Origin: Simplicispira hankyongi
GTDB lineage: Bacteria; Pseudomonadota; Gammaproteobacteria; Burkholderiales; Burkholderiaceae_C
DNA: 64,000 nucleotides
NCBI RefSeq assembly: GCF_003570885.1
Contig: NZ_QXJC01000011.1
Span: 1-64,000 of the forward strand
Reading direction: 5' to 3'
How positions within the stretch are numbered: the stretch's first letter is position 1; each line of letters starts with the position of its first letter. Positions 18,959-28,331 of this stretch are shown in pieces. The notes beneath the pieces are model-generated. The model had not been told where the DNA came from, ran no database searches, and worked only from the letters and a program-made list of their open reading frames with translations. The position numbers and the translations under genes are program-made.

Positions 18959-20063
18959 TTAAATACCTTGCTTCAATGAAGCTTCGATGAAGGCGTCGAG
19001 GTCGCCATCCAGCACTTTCTGGGTGGCGGAGATTTCGACGTTGGTGCGCAGGTCCTTGATACGGCTGTTGTCCAGCACATAGCTGCGAATCTGGTGGCCC
19101 CAACCGACGTCGGTTTTGGTGTCTTCGAGCTTTTGCGCTTCTTCCTGGCGCTTGCGCATCTCGAAGTCGTAGAGCTTGGAGCGCAGGCGCTGCCAGGCGA
19201 TGTCGCGGTTGCCGTGCTGGCTGCGCCCGTCCTGGCACTGCACGACGATGCCGGTCGGCAGGTGGGTCAGGCGCACGGCCGAGTCGGTCTTGTTGATGTG
19301 CTGGCCGCCTGCGCCGCTGGCGCGGTAGGTGTCGGTGCGCACGTCGGACGGGTTGATGTTAATTTCGATCGAGTCGTCAATTTCCGGATAGACGAACAGC
19401 GAGGCAAAACTGGTGTGGCGGCCGCCAGAACTGTCGAACGGCGATTTGCGCACCAGCCGGTGTACGCCGGTTTCGGTGCGCAGCAGGCCGTAGGCGTAAT
19501 CGCCCTCGATATGGATGGTGGCGCTCTTGAGGCCGGCCACGTCGCCCGGGGTTTCTTCTTCCACCGTCGCCTTGAAGCCCTTGCGCTCGGCGTACTTCAG
19601 GTACTGGCGCAGCAGCATGCTGGCCCAATCGCAGGCCTCGGTGCCGCCGGCGCCGGACTGGATGTCGATAAAGCAGTTCAGCGGGTCGGCTTCGGTGCGG
19701 AACATGCGGCGGAACTCAAGCGCCTCGATGTCTGGGCGCAGCTTGGCGGTTTCCTGCTCGATGGTGATCAGGCCGGCCTCGTCGCCTTCCTCGCGGCTCA
19801 TTTCGAACAGCTCGCTGTTGTCGGCCAGTTCGCGCGTCAGGCGCTCAAGCGTGAGTACCACGCCGTCGAGGGATTTTTTCTCTTTGCCGAGCTCCTGGGC
19901 CTTCTTCGGGTCGTTCCAGACCGAGGGGTCTTCGAGCGAGGCGTTTACCGTGCGCAGGCGTTCAAATTTGGCATCGTAGTCAAAGATACCCCCGTAACTC
20001 ACGGGTGCGCTCCGTGAGGTCTTGCAGGGAGTTGCCGATGAGGTTGATGCGTTCTGCTTCCAT
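18959..20063 (-). CDS. prfB: Peptide chain release factor 2, programmed +1 frameshift
   Basis: RF2 releases nascent chains at UGA and UAA. Translation begins at ATG 20063 and runs 27 codons ([24 protein letters not shown]) to an in-frame TGA at 19982-19980. The site reads CGGGGG TAT CTT TGA C, with the Shine-Dalgarno-like GGGGG, slippery CTT and UGA-C context of the classical autoregulatory frameshift. Skipping one base continues in the +1 frame to the stop at 18959, giving ~367 residues. The RF2 anticodon tripeptide SPF ([10 protein letters not shown]) and the catalytic GGQ ([11 protein letters not shown]) are present. pepN follows nine bases downstream. Confidence 0.96.
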
Positions 20064-20130
20064 GGTGTTGTCTTTGGGTGTCTGGTGAGGAATCGGGCAT
20101 TTTCTCACGCGCTGCAGACAGAAGTAATTT

Positions 20131-20195
20131 GCTATTTAGAAAATAGCTGAAAACCTAGGACCAACAAGCGCTGGAGCCTTATTTTTCTCAAAAGT
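20131..20195 (+). repeat. Palindromic element copy F
   Basis: GCTATTTAGAAAATAGCTG, then a degenerated middle, AAGCGCTGGAGCC and TTATTTTTCTCAAAAG. It lies between prfB and the 3' end of the upstream-facing GGDEF-EAL gene. The left arm is intact, while the left half of the central palindrome is lost. Confidence 0.75.
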
Positions 20196-20202
20196 TTGGC
20201 CG

Positions 20203-22443
20203 TCAGGGCACAGGTTGCTTGCCCGCAGCCTGCGAGTGGGAATGCAGCCAGCCGGGCAGGGCGTCGCCCGGCATGGGGCGGGCGTAGTAGTAGCCCTGGG
20301 CCTCGGTGCAGCCTTGTTCCCGCAGGAAGGCGAGCTGCTGCGGCGTCTCGACACCCTCGCCGGTGGTTGCGATGCCCAGGGCCTGCGCCATGCGCACGAT
20401 GGCGCTGACGAGGGCGCGGTCGCTGGCGTCCTCGCCCAGGTCGCGCACAAAGGACTGGTCGATCTTGAGCTTGTGGATGGGAAAACGCTTGAGCAGGCTG
20501 AGCGACGAATACCCGGTGCCGAAGTCGTCAATGGCCAGCCGCACGCCAAGGGCGTTCAGTTGGTCCATGGTGGCGCTCGCCGACTGCGGGTCGTCCAGGG
20601 CCACGCCTTCGGTCAGTTCCAGCTCCAGCGCATGCGCCGGCAGCTCGGCCTGGGCCAGCATCTGGCCGATGCGCTCGGGCATGCCGGGCTGGCGGAACTG
20701 CACGGCCGAGAGGTTCACGGCCACGCTGGGCACCGCATGGCCGGCGTGTTGCCAGGCGCGCAGCTGTGCCAAGGCCGTACGCAGCACCCAATCACCAATG
20801 GCCAGAATCTGGCCGCTGTCCTCGGCCAGGGGAATGAATTCGGTGGGCGAGATGGCGCCCAGTTCGGGGTGCTGCCAGCGAAGCAGCGCTTCGACGCCGT
20901 GCAGTCGGTCGGTGGCTATGTGGACCTGCGGCTGGTAGTGCAGCGTGAACTGCCCGCGCTCCAGCGCGCGCCGCAACGCGTTCTCCAGCGTCAGGGCACG
21001 GGCCGATTGGGCCTGCATCTCGGGCGTGAAGAACCGGTGGGTATTGCGCCCGCCCTGCTTGGCGCGGTACATGGCCACGTCGGCCGACTGCGTAAGCGTT
21101 TCGAAATCTGCGCCGTCGCGAGGGAACACGGCAATGCCCATCGAGGGCGCCATGGTCAGCTCGTGGTGTCCGATCTGGTAGGGCGTCTTGGAGGCATCGA
21201 GCAGTTTGCCCGCCACGCGTTCCGCGCCCCTGGCATCGGCGCCGGGCAGCAGCAGAATGAACTCATCACCGCCGAGGCGGCAGACCGTGTCCTTGTCGCG
21301 CACCACGGCGCGCAGGCGCTCGGCAATGGCGACCAGCAGGGCATCGCCGACGCGGTGGCCCAGCGAGTCGTTGACGTGTTTGAAATGGTCGAGGTCGAGA
21401 AAGACGACGGCCAGCGGTGTATTGTTTTGCTGAGCAGCGCTGATGGCGTCGCGGCTGCGCTCGGCCAGCAGCGTGCGGTTGGGCAGGCCGGTCAAGGCGT
21501 CGTAGTGGGCCAGCCAGTGGATGCGGTCGCGGTCGGCGCGGCGCTCTTTCATTTCGCGGTGCAGGGTGTCGACGGTGTCGCTGAGCTCGCGCGTGCGTTC
21601 CTGCACTTGGCGCTCGAGCTCGGCCTGGGCCTGGGCCACCGCGGCCTGGGCGCTGCGGCGCTCGGTCACGTCCATCACGGTCCACAGCGATCCCAACGCG
21701 GGCTTGCCAGGATGCAAGGCCCGGCTGCAGACTTCGCAGACGATCTGGCGGCCGTCCTTGCGGCAAATGGTGACTTCGCCCGCAAACGAATCGCCGCGCT
21801 GCAGTACTGGATAGCTGCGCTGCGCAATGTCGTCCCACTCGGCGTCGGTGGCGTACCACTGCCGCGTCGAGCAGCCGGTCAGCTCGCCCGGACCGTAGCC
21901 CAGCATGTTTTCAAAGAAGCTGTTGCAGCGCGTCATCTTGCGGTCGACGAGGTAGACGATGCCCACCATGGCGTGGTCGAACAAAGTCTGCTTTTCCCAC
22001 AAGGCGGCTTCCAGCTGGTTCTGCGCGGCTTTTTGCGCATCGAGGTCATCGATGACCCAGACAGCACCGTCCAGCGGCTCGGCCGCATTGATCAGGCTGC
22101 CGGTGAGGCGGGCCCAGAAGCGCTGGCCGCCCCGCCGCCGCATTTCGCGCTCAGTGGTGTAGGGCTTGCCGGCCGCGATCACGGGAAAGGCTGCGCGCCC
22201 CAGATCGCGATAGGCCGCTCGACCCAGGGAAAAGCTCTCGCTGCGCTGGCCAATCAGTTCGGCCGCCGAGGCATAGCCGAACAACTGTGCAAACCGGGCA
22301 TTGCAGCGCACCACCTGCCGTTCGCGGATGAAAACGATGCCCGCGCCCGCGTTGTCCAGCAGCGCCTGCAACTCGTGCAGGGTGCGCTCAGGCGAAGCCG
22401 TGTTGGGGGGCGCGGCAGAAAGGGAGGGGGCAAACTCGTTCAA
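20203..22443 (-). CDS. PAS-GGDEF-EAL protein (cyclic di-GMP turnover)
   Basis: 746 residues, no signal peptide or membrane segment. Two PAS domains (~20-130 and ~145-265) are followed by a coiled coil (~270-310). The GGDEF domain (~315-480) has intact LGGDEF near 391 and an RDKD inhibitory site five residues before it. The EAL domain (~490-735) has EALLRW near 517, NLSAVQFRQ, DDFGTGYSSLSLLKRF and GEGVET. Both catalytic motifs are canonical, so it may switch between c-di-GMP synthesis and breakdown. It is divergent from ppk. Copy F of the repeat follows its stop. Confidence 0.93.
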   Translation of the reverse strand: MNEFAPSLSAAPPNTASPERTLHELQALLDNAGAGIVFIRERQVVRCNARFAQLFGYASAAELIGQRSESFSLGRAAYRDLGRAAFPVIAAGKPYTTEREMRRRGGQRFWARLTGSLINAAEPLDGAVWVIDDLDAQKAAQNQLEAALWEKQTLFDHAMVGIVYLVDRKMTRCNSFFENMLGYGPGELTGCSTRQWYATDAEWDDIAQRSYPVLQRGDSFAGEVTICRKDGRQIVCEVCSRALHPGKPALGSLWTVMDVTERRSAQAAVAQAQAELERQVQERTRELSDTVDTLHREMKERRADRDRIHWLAHYDALTGLPNRTLLAERSRDAISAAQQNNTPLAVVFLDLDHFKHVNDSLGHRVGDALLVAIAERLRAVVRDKDTVCRLGGDEFILLLPGADARGAERVAGKLLDASKTPYQIGHHELTMAPSMGIAVFPRDGADFETLTQSADVAMYRAKQGGRNTHRFFTPEMQAQSARALTLENALRRALERGQFTLHYQPQVHIATDRLHGVEALLRWQHPELGAISPTEFIPLAEDSGQILAIGDWVLRTALAQLRAWQHAGHAVPSVAVNLSAVQFRQPGMPERIGQMLAQAELPAHALELELTEGVALDDPQSASATMDQLNALGVRLAIDDFGTGYSSLSLLKRFPIHKLKIDQSFVRDLGEDASDRALVSAIVRMAQALGIATTGEGVETPQQLAFLREQGCTEAQGYYYARPMPGDALPGWLHSHSQAAGKQPVP

Positions 22444-22617
22444 TGAAACAGCGGTGCGGAGGCGGCCGGGCGGGTGCAGGGGACCTTGGCTGCGAGATTG
22501 TATGCAATTGTTTCGCCATCCGCCGTGGGTGCGCCTGAATCCAACGGCGAATAAGTGTATGCGCAGTGTCTGGTCGCGGGTGACTCGCTGGTTCCCGGCG
22601 CGGGTGCGGGAACGGGA
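22444..22617. other. Intergenic, 5' part of the region upstream of ppk
   Basis: With the Pho box and ppk leader this is a 306-base gap between divergent genes. I see no gene in this part. It presumably contains the promoter of the minus-strand GGDEF-EAL gene, but no clear -35/-10 pair stands out. Confidence 0.4.
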
Positions 22618-22651
22618 GCGTCACGGGCGTGTCACAAAGGCTGGACAAACT
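22618..22651 (+). promoter_or_regulatory. Pho box and promoter of ppk-sixA
   Basis: GCGTCAC-GGGC-GTGTCAC (22618-22635) has the two seven-base TGTCA-type repeats separated by four bases that PhoB recognises. A weak -10 (CAAACT, 22646-22651) follows ten bases later, the spacing of PhoB-activated promoters that lack a -35. It predicts induction of polyphosphate kinase in phosphate starvation. Confidence 0.7.
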
Positions 22652-22749
22652 ACCAAGCACACCGAGCGCGGCGCGCGTACGCCACTGGCCTCGCTGGTGC
22701 GGCCTGGCTGTCGCAGGCTGTCCTTTTGCTCTGAGGGTTCTGCTCGCCT

Positions 22750-24897
22750 ATGCTTCGTCCGCTCCTGTGCCTCGCTGTGCCAACACCTGTCGAAGACGTG
22801 GCGCCGCCGCCTGGGCCGCCCATGCACGCACCCACCGTGCCCCGACTGGAAGCCGCGCTGCTGGACCGCGATCTGAGCATCCTGGCGTTCAACCAACGCG
22901 TTTTTGACTGGGCAGCGCGGGCCGACGTGCCGTTGCTCGAGCGCCTGCGCTTCCTGGCCATCGTGTCGTCCAACCTGGACGAGTTTTTTGAAGTGCGGGC
23001 CGAGCCGCACCTGGCGTCCGCGCGCAACTCGGTGGCCGGCCGGCCGGCCTTCGAGGCCATTGCCGCCACGGTGCGCCAATTGGTGAACCGGCAGTACGCG
23101 CTGTACCAGAACGAATTGCTCCCGCAACTGGCGCTGCATGGGATCCGGGTGATCGCACATGGTGAGCGGTCGCCCGCACAGCGCCGCTGGGTGCGCGCGC
23201 TGTTCGAGCGCGAATTGCGTCCCTTGCTGCTGCCGGTGAGCCTGGATCCCGCGCACCCCTTTCCCCAAGTGGCCAACAAGTCGCTCAATTTCATCGTCCG
23301 GCTCTCCGGCAGCGACGCATTTGGCCGCCACAACGAAGTGGCCATCGTGCGCGTGCCGCGGGCCCTGCCGCGCTTTTTCCGCCTTCCGGCCTCCGTCGCG
23401 CCTGAAGGCCGGCAGTTTGTCAGCGTCTCAAGCGTGGTGCGCGCGCACCTGTCCGATCTCTTCGTGGGCCGTGAGGTGACGGAGCTGTCGCAGTTTCGCG
23501 TCACGCGCCATTCGGATCTGGCGGTGGACGAGGAAGACGTGCGCAATCTGCGCACCGTGCTGCGCCAGGGCCTGCAGCAGCGCAATTTCGGGCAGGCGGT
23601 GCGGCTCGAAGTGTCGGCGGGCTGTACGGAGTTTCTCTGCGCCTTCCTGCTGCGCCAGTTTGAACTGCCCGAGGCGGCCATGTACCGCGTGGAAGGTCCG
23701 GTGAATCTGGTGCGCTTGTCGCAACTGGTCGATATGGCCAGCGAGCCTTCCCTGTTGTTTCCGGTCTGGACGCCGCGTTGGCCTCGGGATTTGCCGCACA
23801 CAGGCTCGCTGTTCGCGCATCTGCACGCAGGAGACGCGCTGGCGCACCAGCCGTACGAGAGTTTCGATGCGGTGCTGGCGCTGCTGCGCGAGGCCGTGTT
23901 CGATCCGGCGGTGGTCGCCATCAAGCAGACCATTTACCGCACCGGCTCGGACTTGCAGTTGCTGGAACTTTTGCGCGAGGCCGTGCGCCTGGGCAAGGAA
24001 GTGATGGTGGTGGTGGAACTGAAGGCTCGCTTTGACGAGGAGGCCAACATCAACTGGGCCGAGGCGCTTGAGAGCGCTGGCGCCCAGGTGGTGTACGGCG
24101 TGCTGGGCCTCAAAACGCACGCCAAGATGCTGCTCATCACCCGGCGCGAGGGCCGGCGCATGCGGCGCTATGGCCATCTTTCCACGGGCAACTACAACGC
24201 ACGAACGGCGCGCTTGTATACCGACCTGAGCTACATGACGGCCGACCCCCTGCTTACCGCCGACATGGACCAGGTTTTCAGCCATCTGGCCAGCCAGAGT
24301 GTTCTGCCGCGCATGCGGCGCCTGCTGGTGGCGCCGTTTCACCTGCAGCGGCGCATGCTCGAGCGCGTGGCCGCGGTGGGTAAGGCGGCAGCGCAGGGGC
24401 AGGAGGCGCGCATCGTCCTCAAGATGAATGCCCTCACGGACGAAGCGCTGGCGCTGGCGCTGCTGAAAGCGGGGGCCCAGGGGGCGCGTATCGACCTGAT
24501 CGTGCGCGGCGCCTGCATCGTGCCCGCGTGCGTTCCAGGCGTGAGCGACAACATCCGGGTGCGCTCGGTGATCGGCCGCTTTCTGGAGCATGCGCGCGTG
24601 TTTTATTTTGCGCACGGTGAGGAGCAGGTGCTGTATCTCTCCAGCGCCGACTGGATGAACCGCAACATGCTGCGCCGCGTCGAACTGGCGTGGCCGGTGT
24701 CCGATCCGCGCCTGCGCCAGCGCATCATTGACGAGTGCCTGGTCGGAGCGCTGCACGATGACCGCGACGCCTGGCAGTTGCGACCCGACGGCAGCTACGC
24801 CCGTGCGCAGCACCCCGTCTCTGGCAATAGCGTGCAGGCCGCGCTGATGGCGCGCTACGCCCAAGGTGCAAGCGATGCGGTACGCCGCGCCCCGTGA
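22750..24897 (+). CDS. ppk1: Polyphosphate kinase 1
   Basis: 715 residues. PPK1 reversibly polymerises the terminal phosphate of ATP into polyphosphate, at the inner membrane in E. coli. The N-terminal LDRDLSILAFNQRV, the autophosphorylated His in GHLSTGNYNARTARLY (H476 in this numbering), and the second conserved His in GRFLEHARVFYF are present. ATG 22750 is used; a start at ATG 22822 (MHAPTVPRLEAALL) would remove a Pro-rich 24-residue head and cannot be excluded. It overlaps sixA by one base and is preceded by a Pho box. Confidence 0.95.
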   Translation: MLRPLLCLAVPTPVEDVAPPPGPPMHAPTVPRLEAALLDRDLSILAFNQRVFDWAARADVPLLERLRFLAIVSSNLDEFFEVRAEPHLASARNSVAGRPAFEAIAATVRQLVNRQYALYQNELLPQLALHGIRVIAHGERSPAQRRWVRALFERELRPLLLPVSLDPAHPFPQVANKSLNFIVRLSGSDAFGRHNEVAIVRVPRALPRFFRLPASVAPEGRQFVSVSSVVRAHLSDLFVGREVTELSQFRVTRHSDLAVDEEDVRNLRTVLRQGLQQRNFGQAVRLEVSAGCTEFLCAFLLRQFELPEAAMYRVEGPVNLVRLSQLVDMASEPSLLFPVWTPRWPRDLPHTGSLFAHLHAGDALAHQPYESFDAVLALLREAVFDPAVVAIKQTIYRTGSDLQLLELLREAVRLGKEVMVVVELKARFDEEANINWAEALESAGAQVVYGVLGLKTHAKMLLITRREGRRMRRYGHLSTGNYNARTARLYTDLSYMTADPLLTADMDQVFSHLASQSVLPRMRRLLVAPFHLQRRMLERVAAVGKAAAQGQEARIVLKMNALTDEALALALLKAGAQGARIDLIVRGACIVPACVPGVSDNIRVRSVIGRFLEHARVFYFAHGEEQVLYLSSADWMNRNMLRRVELAWPVSDPRLRQRIIDECLVGALHDDRDAWQLRPDGSYARAQHPVSGNSVQAALMARYAQGASDAVRRAP

Positions 24898-25358
24898 TGG
24901 ATCTCATCCTCTGGCGCCATGCGGAAGCCGTTGCGGGCGGCGTCGGCATTGAAGACCTGCGGCGCCCGCTGACGGCACGTGGCGAGCGCCAGGCGGCGCG
25001 CATGGCCCGGTGGCTGGACAGCCAGTTGCCCGAAGGCCTGCGCGTGCTGTGCAGCCCGGCGCTGCGCACCGAGCAGACGGCACGCACCCTGGGGCGCAAG
25101 CTCAGGCTGTGCGCCGAACTGGCGCCGGGCGGCAGCGCGCAGGATCTGCTCGATTGCGCGCGCTGGCCGCAGGGGCGCGGCACGGTGCTGGTCGTCGGGC
25201 ACCAGCCCGTGCTGGGCGAGGTGCTGGCCCAGACGCTTGGCCTGGCGGGCGGGGCCTGCGCAGTGCGCAAGGGCGCGGTGTGGTGGCTGCGCCAGCGCCA
25301 GCGCGTGGACGCATGGGAAACCGTGCTGCTGGCAGTGCAGTCGCCTGAACTGCTTTAG
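24897..25358 (+). CDS. sixA: Phosphohistidine phosphatase SixA-like
   Basis: 153 residues, histidine-phosphatase (RHG) family. LWRHAEA carries the catalytic His and VLVVGHQPVLGE the second His. SixA in E. coli dephosphorylates phosphohistidine in phosphotransfer proteins. ATG 24897 overlaps the ppk stop (TGATG); a GTG one codon upstream is also possible. Coupling to ppk, whose mechanism uses phosphohistidine, is suggestive, but the substrate cannot be told from sequence. Confidence 0.85.
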   Translation: MDLILWRHAEAVAGGVGIEDLRRPLTARGERQAARMARWLDSQLPEGLRVLCSPALRTEQTARTLGRKLRLCAELAPGGSAQDLLDCARWPQGRGTVLVVGHQPVLGEVLAQTLGLAGGACAVRKGAVWWLRQRQRVDAWETVLLAVQSPELL

Positions 25359-25365
25359 GTCAACT

Positions 25366-25428
25366 ATTTGATAAAAATCTGCCGCTAGCGCAATACCAAT
25401 ATAGGAATACAGCTATATTTACTATAGC
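25366..25428 (-). repeat. Palindromic element copy H, reversed
   Basis: On the minus strand: GCTATAGTAAATATAGCTG, a diverged middle, GCGCTAGCGGCAG and TTTTTATCAAA. It occupies the 100-base gap between the convergent sixA and ppx genes. It is the only intergenic copy clearly in this orientation. Confidence 0.7.
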
Positions 25429-25458
25429 AATCGAGAGCTCGGATGGCGTGGAAGCGGT

Positions 25459-26934
25459 TCAGGGCAGATCAAGCTGCAAGTCCCAGGGCGTTTTGTTCCA
25501 TGCCGCCGCTTCCTCTTGCAGCAGGTAGGCCGATTGCGGAAATTCGCTTGCCCAGCCGGGCCGCGCCTGCAGGGCAAAGCGCTGACCGGACAGGCGCAGG
25601 CTCAGCCCTTCGGTTGACGGGTCGCGCCGTGCATGGCACAAGGCTTTGGCCAGCCGCAGGCACAGCAGTTGCAGGGCCAGCGTGGTGTCGCTCATGTCCA
25701 CATCCAGTTTGCGTGGCTTGCCGCGCTGGCCGAGCACCAGCGTGCCCAGTTGGGCGAGCTCGTCGCGTGAGAAGCCGGCCGCGTCGGTGTTGTCCAGAAT
25801 GTAGGCGCCGTGGCGGTGCGCATCGACATGCGAGACGATGCAGCCGATTTCATGCAACTGCGCCGCCCAGGCCAGCTCTCGTGCGCCCATCGCCCCGGGG
25901 CCGCGCAGTTGCCCATACAAATCCACCGCCGTGCGCGCCACGCGTGCGGCCTGGTCCACATCGACGGCAAAGCGTTGCATGAGTGTCTGCACGGTGAGCA
26001 CGCGCAGGTCGGATTCGGGGTGTTCGCGCTGGACCATGTCGTACAGCACGCCCTGGCGCAGCGCTCCCTGGGCCACGTTAAGGCTGTCGATGCGCAGCAG
26101 GTCGAACACGGCGCACAGCACGCTGATGCCGCCCCCGATCACCGGACGCCGGTCTTCCTTGAGGCCGTCCAGGCGCACGCGGTCGGCGCTTTGCGCGCGC
26201 AGCAACTGGGCTTTGAGCCAGAGCAGGCCGTCGCGGCCGATGCGATCGCGCTCGAAACCTGCGCCCGCCAGAATGTCCGCCACCGCCCCCACCGTGCCCG
26301 AGGCGCCGTAGGCCAGCTCCCAGTGGCTGGACGAAAACATCTCCGCCGCATCTTCCAAGGCCGCTTGTGCGGCGACCTCGGCGCGCTCGAAGGCATTGGC
26401 GGTAAAGCGGCCATCGGCGAAATACTGCGTCGACCAGGCGACGCTGCCCACGCGGTAGGACGCGACGGCCTGTGCGTCGAATTGCTGGCCCAGGATGAGC
26501 TCGGTCGAGCGACCGCCGATGTCGATCACCAGCCGGCGCTCGTCCGACTGCGGCAGCAGGTGCGCCACGCCCTGGTAGATGAGGCGGGCCTCCTCGGGGC
26601 CGGAGACCAGGTCGATCGCATGGCCCAGCACCTCGCTGCCGCGGTGCAGAAAGGCTTCCCGGTTGTTGGCCTCGCGCAGTGTCTGCGTGGCCACCGCGCG
26701 TACCTGTGTGTGCGCAAAGCCCCCCAGCCGTTCGGCAAAGCGCGCCAGGCAGTCCCAGCCGCGCTGCATGGCGTCCAGGCTCAGGTTGTGGTCTTCGTCC
26801 AGCCCGCCTCCCAGGCGCACGGTTTCCTTGAGGTATTCCACGCGCTGGATATGGCCGTTGTCTTGCCGGCCGATCTCAAGGCGAAAGCTGTTGGATCCAA
26901 GATCGACGGCGGCGAGCAACGTTCCGTTTTGCAT
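25459..26934 (-). CDS. ppx: Exopolyphosphatase (Ppx/GppA family)
   Basis: 491 residues with the actin-like ATPase fold. The N-terminal phosphate-binding loop AAVDLGSNSFRLEIG and the second, DIGGRSTELILG, are canonical, and an HD-like C-terminal region follows. Ppx releases phosphate from polyphosphate chain ends; the paralogue GppA hydrolyses pppGpp, and sequence alone does not fully separate them. The ppk context favours Ppx. ATG 26934 (MQNGTLLAAVDLG) is chosen over an upstream frame extension with no ribosome-binding site. The PhoB-linked binding-protein gene lies 121 bases upstream on the same strand, so read-through may give ppx phosphate control. Confidence 0.93.
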   Translation of the reverse strand: MQNGTLLAAVDLGSNSFRLEIGRQDNGHIQRVEYLKETVRLGGGLDEDHNLSLDAMQRGWDCLARFAERLGGFAHTQVRAVATQTLREANNREAFLHRGSEVLGHAIDLVSGPEEARLIYQGVAHLLPQSDERRLVIDIGGRSTELILGQQFDAQAVASYRVGSVAWSTQYFADGRFTANAFERAEVAAQAALEDAAEMFSSSHWELAYGASGTVGAVADILAGAGFERDRIGRDGLLWLKAQLLRAQSADRVRLDGLKEDRRPVIGGGISVLCAVFDLLRIDSLNVAQGALRQGVLYDMVQREHPESDLRVLTVQTLMQRFAVDVDQAARVARTAVDLYGQLRGPGAMGARELAWAAQLHEIGCIVSHVDAHRHGAYILDNTDAAGFSRDELAQLGTLVLGQRGKPRKLDVDMSDTTLALQLLCLRLAKALCHARRDPSTEGLSLRLSGQRFALQARPGWASEFPQSAYLLQEEAAAWNKTPWDLQLDLP

Positions 26935-27055
26935 TGTGGAAAAAATAGGGGGAGGAAATAGGGAAAACCAGACGGTTGGCGGGGTTGGGCAGGATAGCAC
27001 CCGCGTGCGCAGCGCCCGGCCCGGCCGGCACTGCGGTAGCCCGCTGGTCAGCCGA

Positions 27056-28228
27056 TCAGCCGATCAGTCGCCCATCGGCAGACAGCATGGTCTGGGTCAC
27101 GTAGCCGCTGCGGCGCTCGGCGCCTTCGCAGCGCACCATGAAACCGTCCACATCGGTGTCCTTGCGCTCGCGCAGCGCCTGCAGGACGCTGGCGCGGGTG
27201 ATGCCCATGCGCATGCCCGAGAGCACGGCTGCGGTGTAGCGCGCCGCCACGAAGCCGGCCAAGCCCTGGGGCGACGGCGGCTCGTCGTAGTAGCGCGCGA
27301 GCGCCTGGCGATAGGCCCGTACCACGCCGGTGCTGGAGGTCAGCAGTGGTACCGCCTGCGTGGCAATGACGGAGGAGTGGCGGGGCACACCGCCCATCTG
27401 CCCGAGCACCTGCAGGTTCACATCGGCCAGCGTAATGATGTAGCGGTGGCCGCCTGGCTGGGCTGGCAGACGCTGTGCGAACGCATGCAGTTCAGGTGTT
27501 CCGCCCACGAACAACACGATGGCCTGGGTCTGCTCGGCCTGGCGTTCGGCGCTGCTGGGCGCCTGGCCCGGCGCAGGCAGGGAGCGCAGTTTCAGGCCCA
27601 GGGTAGCGGCCGCCTGCTCGACCGCGGGCAAGGCTGCATCGCGTTGACGGGCATGGGAAAACGCGACCCCGATTTCCCGCACGCCCACACTGGACAGGGA
27701 GCTGAGCGCGTGGGCCATCTGTTCGCGGTAGCCCGGAAAAATACCGAATACGGCGCTGCTGTCGGGGTAGGTGTCCTCTGCCTGTACCCAGGGCGCCACC
27801 TGCGCCAGCGTGGCCCCGCTTGGGCTTTTGGCCTGCAGTCCGGTCAGGGTGCGGGTGGCCGCATCCCCCACGCAGCCCGACAGGACCACGCAGTTGGCCG
27901 TTGCCTCGATGCGCTGCCAGGCATCACGTGTGCCCTGGGCACTGCCGTCGGTGACAAAGCTCAGGTGGCGCACGGGGCGGCCCTGCACACCTCCCGCGGC
28001 ATTGATGCCTTGCCAGGCGGCCTGTGAACCGACAAGGAAATCGCGCCCCACGTCCTGCAGGTTGGCGGACATATCCACCACCTGGGCCACGGCAATCGGC
28101 GTGGTGTCGGTGCCGGGTGACCGTGGTTGGGCTGCAGACGGCAGGCCCCACAGGGCAAGGGCCGAGCTGGCGGCGTGCAAAAAACCCCTGCGGCTGATGG
28201 GAAGGCTGGAGCGCAAACCTGAAGGCAT
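27056..28228 (-). CDS. Tat-exported ABC-type substrate-binding protein
   Basis: 390 residues. The N-terminus has a twin-arginine signal (ISRRGFLHAASSALALWG, Arg13-Arg14) ending near PSAAQ, so it is probably exported folded to the periplasm. The rest is a type I periplasmic binding fold of the LivK/Peripla_BP_6 class: VAQVVDMSANLQDVGRDFLVG, then INAAGGVQGRPV. No permease or ATPase gene accompanies it. It is divergent from pstS and has its own Pho box reading towards it, which puts it in the phosphate regulon by inference. The ligand is unknown. Three tandem copies of an eight-base GATCAGCC-type unit sit at its stop. Confidence 0.85.
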   Translation of the reverse strand: MPSGLRSSLPISRRGFLHAASSALALWGLPSAAQPRSPGTDTTPIAVAQVVDMSANLQDVGRDFLVGSQAAWQGINAAGGVQGRPVRHLSFVTDGSAQGTRDAWQRIEATANCVVLSGCVGDAATRTLTGLQAKSPSGATLAQVAPWVQAEDTYPDSSAVFGIFPGYREQMAHALSSLSSVGVREIGVAFSHARQRDAALPAVEQAAATLGLKLRSLPAPGQAPSSAERQAEQTQAIVLFVGGTPELHAFAQRLPAQPGGHRYIITLADVNLQVLGQMGGVPRHSSVIATQAVPLLTSSTGVVRAYRQALARYYDEPPSPQGLAGFVAARYTAAVLSGMRMGITRASVLQALRERKDTDVDGFMVRCEGAERRSGYVTQTMLSADGRLIG

Positions 28229-28268
28229 GGCAAACCCGCGCGAAGCGGTTGGTGGAAGAAGCGCTCAG

Positions 28269-28300
28269 CGTATATTTGTGCCGTGACGGTGCTGTGACAC
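28269..28300 (-). promoter_or_regulatory. Pho box for the divergent binding-protein gene
   Basis: On the minus strand GTGTCAC-AGCA-CCGTCAC (28300-28283) matches the seven-four-seven layout. TATACG (28274-28269) lies eight bases beyond as a candidate -10. It faces away from pstS, towards the substrate-binding protein start at 28228. Confidence 0.65.
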
Positions 28301-28331
28301 TGGTGGTTTCGACGGATGCAGGGAGTCGCAT

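Noticed and set aside
18959-20002. prfB as a broken or N-terminally truncated gene
   Set aside because: The in-frame TGA is part of the programmed frameshift site; the leader peptide and slippery sequence are intact.
20215-22446. 743-codon antisense frame over the second GGDEF-EAL gene
   Set aside because: The minus-strand product has intact GGDEF and EAL motifs; the plus-strand translation matches nothing.
27043-27062. GATCAGCC-type tandem units as a CRISPR or regulatory repeat
   Set aside because: Only three eight-base copies at a gene end; simple slippage repeat.
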